Both the position numbers and the translations under genes were made by a program. From the NCBI GenBank assembly GCA_905221205.1, contig CAJNCG010000001.1, positions 558,001 through 622,000 on the forward strand: a DNA stretch of 64,000 nt, in the 5' to 3' direction. This document shows, in pieces, positions 1-8,517 of this stretch; positions within the stretch are counted from its first letter, which is position 1; every line of letters starts with the position of its first letter. The notes under the pieces are model-generated. The model was not told the DNA's origin, did no database searches, and worked only from the letters and a program-made list of their open reading frames with translations. This DNA is from a bacterium. Its GTDB lineage: Bacteria; Bacillota; Bacilli; Lactobacillales; Streptococcaceae.

Positions 1-518
1 ACAAAAATCAAGGCATTTAGGGCAAAAGTCATGATAAAAATTCTTTTCACATCTAGCATTCTCGAGTCGTACTGTCTCAAGAGATAAACCAGTGAATTTC
101 CCAAGAGTGCTAAGTGTCCAAAGATAAAGGATAAAATCGCAATATGCGGGAATGGGTAAGGATCTGGCACTGGATAAACAAAGGCTGCTAATGTCCCAAA
201 TGTTCCTAGTAATGCAAAATACTGCCGATATTTGGATTGACCAGGAAGCAAAAGCACCACAAACATAGCCATACGGCAATGGTAAAAGGGTAAGCTTTCT
301 GACAATGGCATATGATTAACCCCGTACCATCCATAAAGAAGGATTAACTGAACGGCCTGCAAGATTTGGAAAAATCGTTGATAAGCCTTCTTTTCACGAT
401 AACGATAGGCTGTATAAAAGGTCAAGGCCAAGAGTGTAAATATACTGACATACCAAAAAAGATCAAACTTGGGTGGCTCTGTTGCTTGGGTCGTAAAGAA
501 AATATCCCATAAATTCAT
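1..518 (-). CDS. TIGR02206/YwaF-like integral membrane protein (3' end cut by window)
   Basis: The reading frame is open from ATG at 518 to the window edge (172 codons) and lacks its C-terminus. The start is set by GAGGAAG 5 bases upstream. The product begins MNLWDIFFTTQATEPPKFDL and then alternates hydrophobic helices with short basic loops (at least four visible membrane spans). It contains a histidine-bearing stretch, LPFYHCRMAMF, and VYPVPDPYPFPH, typical of the TIGR02206 (YwaF/TMEM164-like) family of unknown function. It is transcribed away from the Nudix gene, alone as far as can be seen. Function unknown; family assignment is from memory of motif style. Confidence 0.7.
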   Translation of the reverse strand, partial: MNLWDIFFTTQATEPPKFDLFWYVSIFTLLALTFYTAYRYREKKAYQRFFQILQAVQLILLYGWYGVNHMPLSESLPFYHCRMAMFVVLLLPGQSKYRQYFALLGTFGTLAAFVYPVPDPYPFPHIAILSFIFGHLALLGNSLVYLLRQYDSRMLDVKRIFIMTFALNALIF

Positions 519-555
519 CTAGTCTTCCTCATTATTCAAAATTTTCCTGCATTTT

Positions 556-564
556 ATTATACCA
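556..564 (-). promoter_or_regulatory. extended -10 promoter of the YwaF-like gene
   Basis: On the minus strand TGGTATAAT (TGn plus a consensus -10) lies about 40 bases upstream of the ATG at 518. This extended -10 form is common in streptococci. Confidence 0.5.
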
Positions 565-608
565 TGCTATTTAAGAAAAATGAATTTAGAAATACGATAA
601 TCATCTTC

Positions 609-1220
609 TTAATCAAGATATTGCTCCCTCTGACCTTGATAAACCTGCCAAAGAATCTCTATTTGCTCCTTGGTAATGCGTTTTTCAGATAAAGCTGGCA
701 GTTGGTCAATGGCAAAAAATTGAAGGTCAGCAATTTCTTGATTTTCTTGGAATTGTCCATCAAGAAGCTTACATTCAAAAACAAACTTTGCATATTGTTT
801 GCTCTGTAGTTGGAAACGATTTGTATCAAAAACAGCTAGTAGTCTTTCAACTTTGGCTTTAAAACCGGTTTCTTCTTCAATTTCCTTGAGAATATTTTCG
901 GTTGGAGAATAGCCGACTTCACCAAAGCCACCTGGCAGAGCCCAACTATCCTCTCCTTGTCCCCTAACCAGACAAATCTTCTCATCCTCAACAATCCAAG
1001 CACGGACGTCCATTAACGGAGTCGCATAAGCTGAAGTCGGTTTCAAGACTTCTGCCACTTCTTCTGCATCAAGGTCTGATACCTGATTCAACATTTCAGA
1101 TAAAAGACCTCGCAAGTCCTCGTAGCGCTCACGGTCAAAAGAATCCTTTGTAAAGGTTAAGCCAGTATCTGTAAGGGCAATCATTCTTTGAAGATACTTG
1201 GCAAAATCACTTGTCTTCAT
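609..1220 (-). CDS. Nudix hydrolase with N-terminal helical domain
   Basis: A 203-residue protein. An N-terminal helical segment (about residues 1-65) precedes a Nudix fold, with the Nudix box at about residues 97-120 (LPGGFG ... KEIEEETGF). The catalytic ExxEE glutamates are present, but the usual Arg of the REUxEE core is Lys112 and the position normally holding the first Glu of the box is Tyr104. The architecture resembles the NudF-like nucleoside-diphosphate-linked hydrolases with the extra N-terminal domain; the substrate cannot be read from sequence. Its start overlaps the end of murF by 14 bases, so it is probably translationally coupled to murF. Confidence 0.85.
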   Translation of the reverse strand: MKTSDFAKYLQRMIALTDTGLTFTKDSFDRERYEDLRGLLSEMLNQVSDLDAEEVAEVLKPTSAYATPLMDVRAWIVEDEKICLVRGQGEDSWALPGGFGEVGYSPTENILKEIEEETGFKAKVERLLAVFDTNRFQLQSKQYAKFVFECKLLDGQFQENQEIADLQFFAIDQLPALSEKRITKEQIEILWQVYQGQREQYLD

Positions 1221-2580
1221 GTTCTAAACTTTCTACCAGCTTCGCTAGGTTCATAGAGTTAGAGCCCTTGAGCAAGATTTGATCATTGGCACCGAGGCTT
1301 TCCTTAACCTGCTTAACTAGGGCTTCAAATTGGTCCTCGTCAGCTGTTTTCTTGAAGTAGTAAACGTGACCGATTGGAAACATTTGACTGGCAAGTTGGG
1401 CCAATTCTGCGATATCTTCTCCATAGAAAATCACGGTATCAAGCACATCTGGTGAGAGACTCAAAATCATCTGGTTATGGAGTTGGACAGACTGGTTACC
1501 GAGTTCCTTCATGTCCGCCAAAACAGCGATTTTCTTGCCTCCTTCGTTGGCTGGAATAGCCGAAAAAGTCTCTAAAATCAGCTTCATAGCAGTTGGATTG
1601 GCATTGTAAACATCTGATAAGATATCTGCTCCATTGGCTGCTTTCTTCCATTCGGTACGGTTACGCGTCAATTCAAGATTTTGGAAGGCCTGACGAATCT
1701 GTTCCTCTGACACTCCTTCTTGTAGGGCAACATAGGACGCAATCATGGCATTAGTGGCATTGTACTTACCAGTCACTGGCAAATCAAGGGCTTGTTCCAA
1801 GAAATTAGCCTTAAAGGTCAGACTATCCTTGCGCTCAATCAAGTCTGTGATTTCCAGCTCTGCTCCTTGCCCAAAACGGATCACCTTTTTATCAGTTGGC
1901 AAGTAGTCCTCTACAATCGGGTCGGCCGGTGCCAAAAGCAAGGATCCTGAAGCCATGCCATCTGCAATTTGCATTTTCCCTTTGGCAATTTCCGAACGGT
2001 CTTTGAAAAAGGCCAAATGAGCCTCTCCAACCAAGGTCACGATGGCTGTTTTTGGGTGAGCCAACTCAGACAAGAGATGGATATCTCCCAAGTGATCCTG
2101 CCCCATCTCCAAGACCAACTTTTCTGTCCCTTCAGGCATATGAAGAACTGTGTAAGGAAGGCCAATCTCGTTATTGTAGTTTCCTTGTGTTTTGTAGGTC
2201 TTGTAGGTTGTTGAAAGCAAGTGTGCCAACATATCCTTAGTGGTTGTCTTACCATTTGAACCTGTAACTGCAAAGACATCAACTCCCGTTTTTTCAAGAT
2301 AGTAGGCAGCTAATTGTTGAAAAGCAGTCAACACATCATCTACTAAAATATAAGGATGATTTGCAACCTCTTTCTCAGACAGGGATACAGCAGCGCCATT
2401 TTCAAAGGCTGTTTCGATAAAGTCATGACCATCACGCGCACCTTTAAGTGGCACAAATAAATCTCCAGTCCCAATCAAACGACTGTCAAACTCAGCCTTT
2501 TCTAAATGGGTGTCCTCAAAGATGCTAACATCATTTTTCGCTCCAACAGCTTGAGCAACTTCGTGAATTGTAAGTTTCAT
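1207..2580 (-). CDS. murF: UDP-N-acetylmuramoyl-tripeptide--D-alanyl-D-alanine ligase
   Basis: Cytoplasmic Mur ligase that adds the D-Ala-D-Ala dipeptide to the UDP-MurNAc tripeptide, using ATP. At 457 residues it has normal length. The N-terminal domain carries the DSR motif (about 32-34), the ATP-binding GSNGKTTT lies at about 107-114, and the C-terminal domain follows TRNRTEW. The ATG is preceded by AAAGGAG. It lies directly downstream of ddl, which makes the dipeptide it uses; an imperfect hairpin with a T-run separates the two genes, so expression may be partly attenuated or independent. Confidence 0.97.
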   Translation of the reverse strand: MKLTIHEVAQAVGAKNDVSIFEDTHLEKAEFDSRLIGTGDLFVPLKGARDGHDFIETAFENGAAVSLSEKEVANHPYILVDDVLTAFQQLAAYYLEKTGVDVFAVTGSNGKTTTKDMLAHLLSTTYKTYKTQGNYNNEIGLPYTVLHMPEGTEKLVLEMGQDHLGDIHLLSELAHPKTAIVTLVGEAHLAFFKDRSEIAKGKMQIADGMASGSLLLAPADPIVEDYLPTDKKVIRFGQGAELEITDLIERKDSLTFKANFLEQALDLPVTGKYNATNAMIASYVALQEGVSEEQIRQAFQNLELTRNRTEWKKAANGADILSDVYNANPTAMKLILETFSAIPANEGGKKIAVLADMKELGNQSVQLHNQMILSLSPDVLDTVIFYGEDIAELAQLASQMFPIGHVYYFKKTADEDQFEALVKQVKESLGANDQILLKGSNSMNLAKLVESLEHEDK

Positions 2581-2592
2581 TTCTACTCCTTT

Positions 2593-2652
2593 AAAAAGGG
2601 TTGAAGTCCGAGAACTCTAGTCACCATGCAGTGATAGTTCTGACTTCTACCC
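2593..2652 (-). terminator. imperfect hairpin plus T-run between ddl and murF
   Basis: On the minus strand an imperfect stem (GGGT/ACCC, GAAGTC/GACTTC, GAACT/AGTTC, CAC/GTG) spans 2598-2652 and is followed by TTTTT immediately before the murF ribosome-binding site. It could be the ddl terminator or an attenuator read through into murF. Confidence 0.55.
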
Positions 2653-2664
2653 TCTCTTTCATTT

Positions 2665-3708
2665 TTATAGCAAATGCGCTTCGCGCTTGTCAAAACTTTC
2701 CTTAGCAAGGTCAACCAAACGCTCGATTAAGTCTGGGTAGCTGATTCCCATATTATCCCAAAGCAGTGGATACATAGACCACTGGGTGAAACCTGGCATG
2801 GTATTGAGCTCATTTAGGAAAATCTCGCCCTTATCTGTATAGAAGAAATCACAACGAGAGAGACCTAGTCCACCAATCGCACGGAAGGCTGTTTCTGCAT
2901 TTTGACGCATAACAGCTACCACATCATCACTGATTTTGGCTGGGATGTCCATAGTAATCTTGTTATCAATATACTTGGCATCGTAGTCATAAAAGGCAAC
3001 ATCCTTGACTACTTCTCCTGGCAACGTGCTCTTGACATCGTAGTTGCCCAAGAGACCAACCTCAATTTCACGGGCATTCACTCCTTGCTCAACCAAGACA
3101 CGGCTGTCATATTGGAAGGCAAGTTTCAAAGCTTTACGGAGTTCTTCTTGATTTTCAGACTTAGAAATACCGACACTAGACCCCATGTTTGACGGTTTGG
3201 TGAAGACTGGATAAGTCAATTTTTCTTCAACTTCAGCGATTTTAGCAGTCACATCATCACCTTCAACGATAGCCACATAAGGAACTTGAGCAATCCCAAC
3301 AGATTCTAAGACACGCTTGGTCGTGATTTTATCCATAGCAAGACTGGATGACAGGATGTTGCAGCCGACATAAGGCATTTTCAAAACTTCAAGGAATCCT
3401 TGAACAGAGCCATCCTCTCCCATTGGACCATGAAGGACTGGAAAGACTACTGCACCTTCCTCATAGATAGCACTTGGTGCAACTTTCTTATCCCAATCAA
3501 TGGTCTCATTGGTCATGAGACGGTCTTCTTGACCTGGGGTCTGACTAAATTCTTGCGTTTTAATAAAGTCACCTGACTGGCTGATGAAGAAAGTCTTGAC
3601 TGTGAAACGGTCGTAGTTGACCGCACGCATCACACTTTCAGCTGAAAGGACAGAGACTTCACGCTCTGCACTACGTCCACCATATAAAAGAATAATCGTT
3701 TGTTTCAT
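2665..3708 (-). CDS. ddl: D-alanine--D-alanine ligase
   Basis: ATP-grasp ligase that makes D-Ala-D-Ala for peptidoglycan precursors. The longer open frame to 4050 is not the gene. The ATG at 3708 ([11 protein letters not shown]) follows AGGACA and gives 347 residues, the usual streptococcal length. The N-terminal [10 protein letters not shown] loop, the Y-KY pattern in FYDYDAKY typical of D-Ala (not D-Lac) ligases, and the metal-binding NELNTMPG near the C-terminus are all present. An extended -10 promoter lies upstream, and the gene is separated from recR by a terminator. Confidence 0.96.
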   Translation of the reverse strand: MKQTIILLYGGRSAEREVSVLSAESVMRAVNYDRFTVKTFFISQSGDFIKTQEFSQTPGQEDRLMTNETIDWDKKVAPSAIYEEGAVVFPVLHGPMGEDGSVQGFLEVLKMPYVGCNILSSSLAMDKITTKRVLESVGIAQVPYVAIVEGDDVTAKIAEVEEKLTYPVFTKPSNMGSSVGISKSENQEELRKALKLAFQYDSRVLVEQGVNAREIEVGLLGNYDVKSTLPGEVVKDVAFYDYDAKYIDNKITMDIPAKISDDVVAVMRQNAETAFRAIGGLGLSRCDFFYTDKGEIFLNELNTMPGFTQWSMYPLLWDNMGISYPDLIERLVDLAKESFDKREAHLL

Positions 3709-3745
3709 ATTATTTGTCCTAATTCTAATAGAATACTCGTTCTTT

Positions 3746-3754
3746 AGTATATCA
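3746..3754 (-). promoter_or_regulatory. extended -10 promoter of ddl
   Basis: The minus strand reads TGATATACT about 40 bases upstream of the ddl ATG. The -35 region is weak, as expected for an extended -10 promoter. Confidence 0.5.
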
Positions 3755-3805
3755 TATTTGCTTCTTTTTTGAAACTTGAATCTGATACTGGTCTTCAAGA
3801 AATCT

Positions 3806-3837
3806 AAAAAGAGACCGATAAAACTAATATCGGACTC
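3806..3837 (-). terminator. terminator of pbp2b-recR
   Basis: On the minus strand a 10-position stem GAGTCCGATA/TATCGGTCTC with one mismatch is followed by TTTTT, just after the recR stop codon. Confidence 0.75.
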
Positions 3838-3883
3838 CTTGATTGTATGTATAAATGAATTGAGTTTGTTAATTTGTCTACAC

Positions 3884-4480
3884 TTACAACTCTGTTCGAT
3901 TTTCAATGGCTCGTAAGAGTGTGACTTCGTCCGCATACTCAATATCTGCTCCGACAGCGAGGCCTCGTGCCAGACGTGTAACCTTGATGCCCGCCGGCTT
4001 GAGCAAACGAGAAAGATACATGGAAGTTGCTTCCCCATCTGCTGTGGCATTGGTTGCTACGATTACCTCTGAAACTTCACTATCCATAAGACGAGTCATG
4101 AGGCTCTTGAGATTGATATCGTCTGGACTGATACCATTCATGGGAGAAATGAGTCCATGCAAGACATGATAAAGTCCATGGTATTCTTGAATATTCTCCA
4201 TAGCCGCCACATCGCGACTATCTTCTAGAACTAAAATCGTCGTCTGGTCACGAGTCGGATCTGTACAAATAGAGCAAGGATCATCATCAGTCAAGCGACC
4301 GCAGATGGAACAGTAGGTCAATTCCCGCTTAGCAGAAAGGAGATTTTTGGCAAATTCATTGACGTCGTCATCAGACATTCCAATGGTATAAAAGGCCAGA
4401 CGCGTAGCCGTCTTAATCCCGATACCTGGTAACTTAGAGTAGCTGTCAATTAGCTTAGCAATAGGTGTTGGATAAAGCAT
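3884..4480 (-). CDS. recR: recombination mediator protein RecR
   Basis: DNA-binding ring protein of the RecFOR pathway that loads RecA at gaps. It has 198 residues, the standard length. An N-terminal helix-hairpin-helix ([13 protein letters not shown]) is followed by a four-cysteine zinc finger (C57, C60, C69, C72), a Toprim domain (ILVLEDSRD onward) and the conserved C-terminal Walker-like segment [15 protein letters not shown]. It lies 10 bases after pbp2b and is co-transcribed with it, an arrangement conserved in streptococci. Confidence 0.97.
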   Translation of the reverse strand: MLYPTPIAKLIDSYSKLPGIGIKTATRLAFYTIGMSDDDVNEFAKNLLSAKRELTYCSICGRLTDDDPCSICTDPTRDQTTILVLEDSRDVAAMENIQEYHGLYHVLHGLISPMNGISPDDINLKSLMTRLMDSEVSEVIVATNATADGEATSMYLSRLLKPAGIKVTRLARGLAVGADIEYADEVTLLRAIENRTEL

Positions 4481-4490
4481 AAGTTCCTTT

Positions 4491-6533
4491 CTAATTCATT
4501 GGATGGTGTTGGTTATAGAGGTTGATAATATCGCGTGCAATAGAAGGTCCGACACCATTTGTAAGATTGGTGTTATGTGGGAAAACAACGGCAACAGCGA
4601 TTTGAGGATTATCTGATGGGGCATAGGCCACGGCATTGGTATTGTTGGCTTTTTGACCACCTGCTACATAACTTTCGGCTGTACCTGTTTTCCCACTAAT
4701 GGATACAGCTGCACCATTTGAAAAGGCACGACCAGTCGTCAAAGCACTTCCACCGTGAGAAACTTGATAAAATCCTTGTTGAAGAATGGAAACATCAGAC
4801 TCTGAAATATTAATTTTATTCATTTCCTTAGTATCAACAGACTGGATTAAGTCCCCTAAGCCACCTTGTTCATTGTTTCCATAAATCCCCTCAACAATGT
4901 GGGGTGCAATCCGAACGCCGTTGTTGGCAATGGTTCCAACGTACTGGGCCAATTGCATAGGAGTGTAGTTATCAAATTGGCCAAAGGCATTGGTAATGTA
5001 ATTAGCAAAGTCATATTCCTGAGGGGTAAATCCAGTAGATTCATCCGGAAGGTCAATACCCGTTGAAGCTCCTAGGCCATATTCCGCAAATGTCGCACGA
5101 AGTTTCCCCATAGCGGATTCCAAATTGCTGGTTCCAACAAACATATTAGGTTGATAAGTTTGGCCCATGATGCCCAAAGCCGTTTGGACCATGTAGGTAT
5201 TAGAAGAATACTCCAAGGCTTCCACCGCTGTAATCGGGAATGAACCGTAAGCCTGAGTGTACCAAGAATTAATTGGAGCCGAACCTTGGAAGACAATCGG
5301 TTGGTCTGTCAAGGTCTGATTTCCTGACAAAACTCCATTCTCCCAACCGGAACTGATAGTTGCTGCTTTAACAACCGAACCGGGGACAAAGACATTGGTT
5401 ACCGTTCCCAAGGAATCAGGTGTTAACTCTCCCGTTTTCAAGTCATGTTTGAGACCTGACATAGACAAAACTGCACCTGTTTTGGGGTTCAAAGCAACTG
5501 CATACACACCTTCAGAATATCTAGCTCCTCCATTTCCTAACTCAGAATTGAAATAACTCTTAAGCAGATTATCCACGCTATCTTGGAAGGCCAAATCGAT
5601 AGTCAGTTTAATATTATTCCCTTTGGTACCATCTTCGATATTTTCGACACTTTCCATGTTACCGTACTTGTCTAGATGGATTTCTTTCACCGAACGTTTT
5701 CCTTGCAAGGTTTCCTCGTATTGTTTTTCTAGATAAGAAGTCCCAACACGGTCATTTAGAGAATAACCCTTTTTAATATAAGCATCTGCTTCTTCAGCTG
5801 GTAGACCAGCTTTTTCACTCGAAACACTCCCTACTATAGAAGAAAGTGAGGTTTCTAGAACTTTTCGATCCCACGAAGTTGAAATACTGATACCAGGTAA
5901 ATTCTTAGAAGCCGAAGCTATCAAGGCAATCTGTGTATCTGTCAAGGAATCTGTCGCAATGGTTCCTGTAGCAAAATTTCCAACTGCATTGAGTTGGCTA
6001 AAGAGATAAATTTCTTTCTTTTCATCATCCGAGTAGGTCAATTGACCCGGATCGATACTTTCAACAGTGTTATTGTAAAGCTCGGATTCAGATAATTGAT
6101 TGCCATCAGAATCAAGTCGTTTCTCACGTGGTAAACTTTCTACTGCTTTCTTATAGACATCTTGATCTGCTAGGTAATAGTCCGCCAACTGTCTATCAGT
6201 CAATGTTGGAGAAGAAACTCCCACATAGGCTAGCAACTTCTTGGCTGTTTCTTTCAAATCTGCAGCCGTCATTTTGTTGTTTCGGGTAAAGGAAACAACT
6301 TGTTTCACAGTATTTTCAACCAAAGGCTTGCCACTGGCATCATAAATTTCACCCCGAGCTGAACTAGTTGTAACCTTTGTTTTACTAGCTGATGCTAGTT
6401 TTGTCTCATAAAAATCCTTGTTCAAAACCTGCATATAAAGCAGGCGACCAATGATAGCCATAAAGAGCAAAATGACAATTGAAAACAATAAATTAAGCCG
6501 AATCGGAATCGAATGGCTATCAAATTTTCTCAT
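4491..6533 (-). CDS. pbp2b: penicillin-binding protein 2B (class B transpeptidase)
   Basis: Membrane-anchored peptidoglycan transpeptidase needed for peripheral elongation and a main beta-lactam target. The ATG at 6533 (MRKFDSHS) gives 680 residues, the standard pneumococcal length and numbering; an ATG five codons earlier (6548) is an alternative. One N-terminal membrane helix (about 12-35), a dimerisation region and the transpeptidase domain with SVVK (386-389), SSN (443-445) and KTGT (615-618) are visible. Thr446 is kept, but residue 476 is Gly and residues near 565-570 differ from my memory of the penicillin-susceptible pneumococcal protein. Many other substitutions point to a mitis-group allele. 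Confidence 0.96.
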   Translation of the reverse strand: MRKFDSHSIPIRLNLLFSIVILLFMAIIGRLLYMQVLNKDFYETKLASASKTKVTTSSARGEIYDASGKPLVENTVKQVVSFTRNNKMTAADLKETAKKLLAYVGVSSPTLTDRQLADYYLADQDVYKKAVESLPREKRLDSDGNQLSESELYNNTVESIDPGQLTYSDDEKKEIYLFSQLNAVGNFATGTIATDSLTDTQIALIASASKNLPGISISTSWDRKVLETSLSSIVGSVSSEKAGLPAEEADAYIKKGYSLNDRVGTSYLEKQYEETLQGKRSVKEIHLDKYGNMESVENIEDGTKGNNIKLTIDLAFQDSVDNLLKSYFNSELGNGGARYSEGVYAVALNPKTGAVLSMSGLKHDLKTGELTPDSLGTVTNVFVPGSVVKAATISSGWENGVLSGNQTLTDQPIVFQGSAPINSWYTQAYGSFPITAVEALEYSSNTYMVQTALGIMGQTYQPNMFVGTSNLESAMGKLRATFAEYGLGASTGIDLPDESTGFTPQEYDFANYITNAFGQFDNYTPMQLAQYVGTIANNGVRIAPHIVEGIYGNNEQGGLGDLIQSVDTKEMNKINISESDVSILQQGFYQVSHGGSALTTGRAFSNGAAVSISGKTGTAESYVAGGQKANNTNAVAYAPSDNPQIAVAVVFPHNTNLTNGVGPSIARDIINLYNQHHPMN

Positions 6534-6571
6534 ACAAATCAGTCTCATTTCTATTTAAAATCTTACTCTTC

Positions 6572-6580
6572 ATTGTACCA
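6572..6580 (-). promoter_or_regulatory. extended -10 promoter of pbp2b-recR
   Basis: The minus strand reads TGGTACAAT about 40 bases upstream of the pbp2b start, in the divergent intergenic region shared with the RpiR gene. Confidence 0.45.
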
Positions 6581-6667
6581 TAATTTGAGAAGAAAATTAT
6601 GGAAAAGAAGGGAGCTTTTTCCGTTTTACAGAAAAATACGATTTTATCTATCCATCCCTATATTATA

Positions 6668-6676
6668 TGATATAAT
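6668..6676 (+). promoter_or_regulatory. extended -10 promoter of the RpiR regulator
   Basis: TGATATAAT lies 62 bases upstream of the ATG at 6738. The -35 element is unclear. Confidence 0.5.
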
Positions 6677-6737
6677 AAATGTAAAAGTTCGATGACCCAG
6701 TCTTTTTCCAATACGACTCATTTAAAGGAGCCTTTCT

Positions 6738-7589
6738 ATGGACAAACCAGATATAGCAACCCTCATTGATTCCCACTTCGAAGAAATGACAGACTTAGAG
6801 CAAGAAATCGCTCACTATTTTTTACAAACAGAAACCATTACAGATGATTTATCATCCCAGCAGGTCACTCAAAAATTACATATCTCCCAAGCTGCATTGA
6901 CCCGCTTTTCTAAAAAGTGTGGTTTTACAGGTTATCGAGAATTTATTTTCCAATACCAACACCAAGCAGAGAAACAAGACACCCATTCTCACAAACATAG
7001 TCCACTGACAAAACGAGTCCTCAGAAGCTATAGCAATATGCGGGAACAAACACAGGACTTGATTGACGAAGTCCAACTAGAACGAATTGCCCAATTAATC
7101 GAAGATGCTGAGCGTGTCTACTTCTTCGGAACAGGTAGTTCTGGCCTTGTCGCCCGTGAAATGAAATTGCGCTTCATGCGTCTAGGTGTGGTCTGTGAGG
7201 CCTTGACCGACCAAGACGGTTTCGCCTGGACAACCAGCATTATGGATGAGAATTGTCTCGTACTCGGTTTCTCTCTTTCTGGCACAACCCCTTCTATTTT
7301 AGACAGTTTATTAGATGCCAAGGAGATGGGAGCAAAGACTGTACTCTTTACAAGTGTTCCCAATAAAGATAGTCAGGCCTATACAGAGACTGTTCTTGTT
7401 GCTAGCCACAGCCAATCTTCCTACATTCAACGAATATCCGCTCAACTTCCAATGCTCTTCTTTATCGATTTGATTTATGCCTACTTTTTGGAAATCAATC
7501 GTGAAAGCAAGGAGAAAATCTTTAATAGCTACTGGGAAAATAAAAAACTCAACGGCTATCGTAGACAAAAACGCGTCAGAAAATCCTAG
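6738..7589 (+). CDS. RpiR/MurR-family regulator with SIS domain (nan locus 1)
   Basis: A 283-residue transcription factor. The N-terminal RpiR helix-turn-helix covers about residues 1-80 (LHISQAALTRFSKKCGF is the recognition region) and a SIS phosphosugar-binding domain covers about 105-235 (YFFGTGSSGLVAREMKLR). AAAGGAG precedes the ATG. Its likely target is the ROK-nanA operon at 9589-11408, and a natural effector would be a sialic-acid catabolite such as ManNAc-6-P; in pneumococcus the regulator beside this lyase is known as NanR. It is related to the regulator at 26415-27224 (shared [18 protein letters not shown] and SIS segments). The toxin-antitoxin and methyltransferase genes now lie between it and its presumed targets. 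Confidence 0.88.
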   Translation: MDKPDIATLIDSHFEEMTDLEQEIAHYFLQTETITDDLSSQQVTQKLHISQAALTRFSKKCGFTGYREFIFQYQHQAEKQDTHSHKHSPLTKRVLRSYSNMREQTQDLIDEVQLERIAQLIEDAERVYFFGTGSSGLVAREMKLRFMRLGVVCEALTDQDGFAWTTSIMDENCLVLGFSLSGTTPSILDSLLDAKEMGAKTVLFTSVPNKDSQAYTETVLVASHSQSSYIQRISAQLPMLFFIDLIYAYFLEINRESKEKIFNSYWENKKLNGYRRQKRVRKS

Positions 7590-7617
7590 TTTGGCTGAGC
7601 CAAACTAGGATTTTTAT
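7581..7617. terminator. strong, probably bidirectional terminator
   Basis: A perfect 15-bp stem (7581-7595 with 7599-7613) has a 3-base loop and T-rich sequence after it. The left arm includes the last codons and stop of the RpiR gene. Read on the minus strand it can also terminate the toxin-antitoxin transcript. Confidence 0.9.
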
Positions 7618-7650
7618 TCATCACCAAACATCCCTCTTCTAGATTATGAA

Positions 7651-8001
7651 TTAGTCGTATCTTGACTTAGTCTTAAATAATTTCATATAATCACTTTTTG
7701 AAGGGAGTAAATAAACAAGTCTGACAGTATCCTCAACAATTGTATATAATACGATGTAATCCTTACTCAAGGTCAATCCTCGCGTTTGGTAGTGAGGATC
7801 TAATTTCTTACCAAATTTTTCATCGGCATCAAATCCAGCTTGGGGGAAAATTTCTAGCCGATTAATATCTTTTCTAATATTGGCTACTTTTCGTCTCGCA
7901 GCCTCTACAGAACCAATTTCCTCCGCTATATACTGATATATTTTATCCAGACTATCAATCACTCTAGGAGAATACAAAATCCTATATCTTTTATAATTCA
8001 T
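7651..8001 (-). CDS. RelE/ParE-family toxin
   Basis: A 116-residue basic protein with the plasmid-stabilisation fold: an N-terminal YSPRVIDSLDKIYQYIAEE helix, then a central FPQAGFDADEKFG segment, GLTLSKDYIVLYTI and VRLVYLLPSKSDYMKLF beta strands. This order fits RelE/ParE toxins, which either cleave mRNA on the ribosome or inhibit gyrase; the sequence alone does not decide which. Its start overlaps the antitoxin gene by 11 bases, the usual arrangement with antitoxin first. Confidence 0.85.
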   Translation of the reverse strand: MNYKRYRILYSPRVIDSLDKIYQYIAEEIGSVEAARRKVANIRKDINRLEIFPQAGFDADEKFGKKLDPHYQTRGLTLSKDYIVLYTIVEDTVRLVYLLPSKSDYMKLFKTKSRYD

Positions 8002-8278
8002 AGCGTGTCACGACATCCTCATCTGTCAAGTAATTTCCAGCCTCAATCTTGGCATAACTTTCTTGAACTTCTGCTTGTAATTGTCTAAACAAGTACTCCT
8101 TCTCTAATTCCTCTTCACTCAGTAAATCTACTTCATTTGTTATGGCAACATTCTTTAAAAATAATCTAAGTGCCGATGAAAGAGAGAGATTTTTTTCTTT
8201 TAACACTTCCATGGCATCATTTACTAATTCTCTATTAGCTTGGAAGGTCACAACTTTACTTGAATTTGCTATAGACAT
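7991..8278 (-). CDS. RelB/DinJ-type antitoxin
   Basis: A 95-residue protein. The N-terminal SSKVVTFQANRELVNDAMEVL is a ribbon-helix-helix DNA-binding and dimerisation motif as in RelB/DinJ; the acidic C-terminal half (LLSEEELEKEY onward) would wrap the toxin. It is the first gene of the pair, preceded by AAAGGA, and such antitoxins normally repress their own promoter together with the toxin. Confidence 0.85.
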   Translation of the reverse strand: MSIANSSKVVTFQANRELVNDAMEVLKEKNLSLSSALRLFLKNVAITNEVDLLSEEELEKEYLFRQLQAEVQESYAKIEAGNYLTDEDVVTRYEL

Positions 8279-8307
8279 TTTATATAATTCCTTTATATAT
8301 TTTCTTT

Positions 8308-8335
8308 ATTATCTCACAATTATAAAGAAAGTCAA
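8308..8335 (-). promoter_or_regulatory. promoter of the toxin-antitoxin pair
   Basis: The minus strand has TTGACT (8330-8335), a 16-base spacer and GATAAT (8308-8313), upstream of the antitoxin start at 8278. Confidence 0.55.
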
Positions 8336-8384
8336 GAGGATTTGATTTGAAAATCCTCCTTTCCGTTTTTAAATGTTTGACAAC

Positions 8385-8413
8385 AAAAAGGAAGTATCTG
8401 CTATTTACTTCCT
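8385..8413 (-). terminator. terminator of the methyltransferase gene
   Basis: An 8-bp stem AGGAAGTA/TACTTCCT with a 9-base loop is followed on the minus strand by TTTTTG, about 100 bases after the methyltransferase stop. Apart from this hairpin, 8346-8517 shows nothing I can assign. Confidence 0.7.
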
Positions 8414-8517
8414 CTCTCTAATTTTATTTGATTATTGTACTTCGATAAACTGAGATTTAGATTTTAACCCTCGCAGAACATAAAGCGGGCTATTCTCTTG
8501 AAGTATGTTTCATAAGA

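Noticed and set aside
2037..2297. Frames overlapping murF and many similar frames over secA, pepF, der and others
   Set aside because: All are shadows of well-supported genes on the other strand or in another frame, without ribosome-binding sites or recognisable products.
3709..4050. Open N-terminal extension of the ddl frame
   Set aside because: It runs through the recR terminator and recR 3' end; the internal ATG at 3708 has a promoter, a ribosome-binding site and the exact family length.
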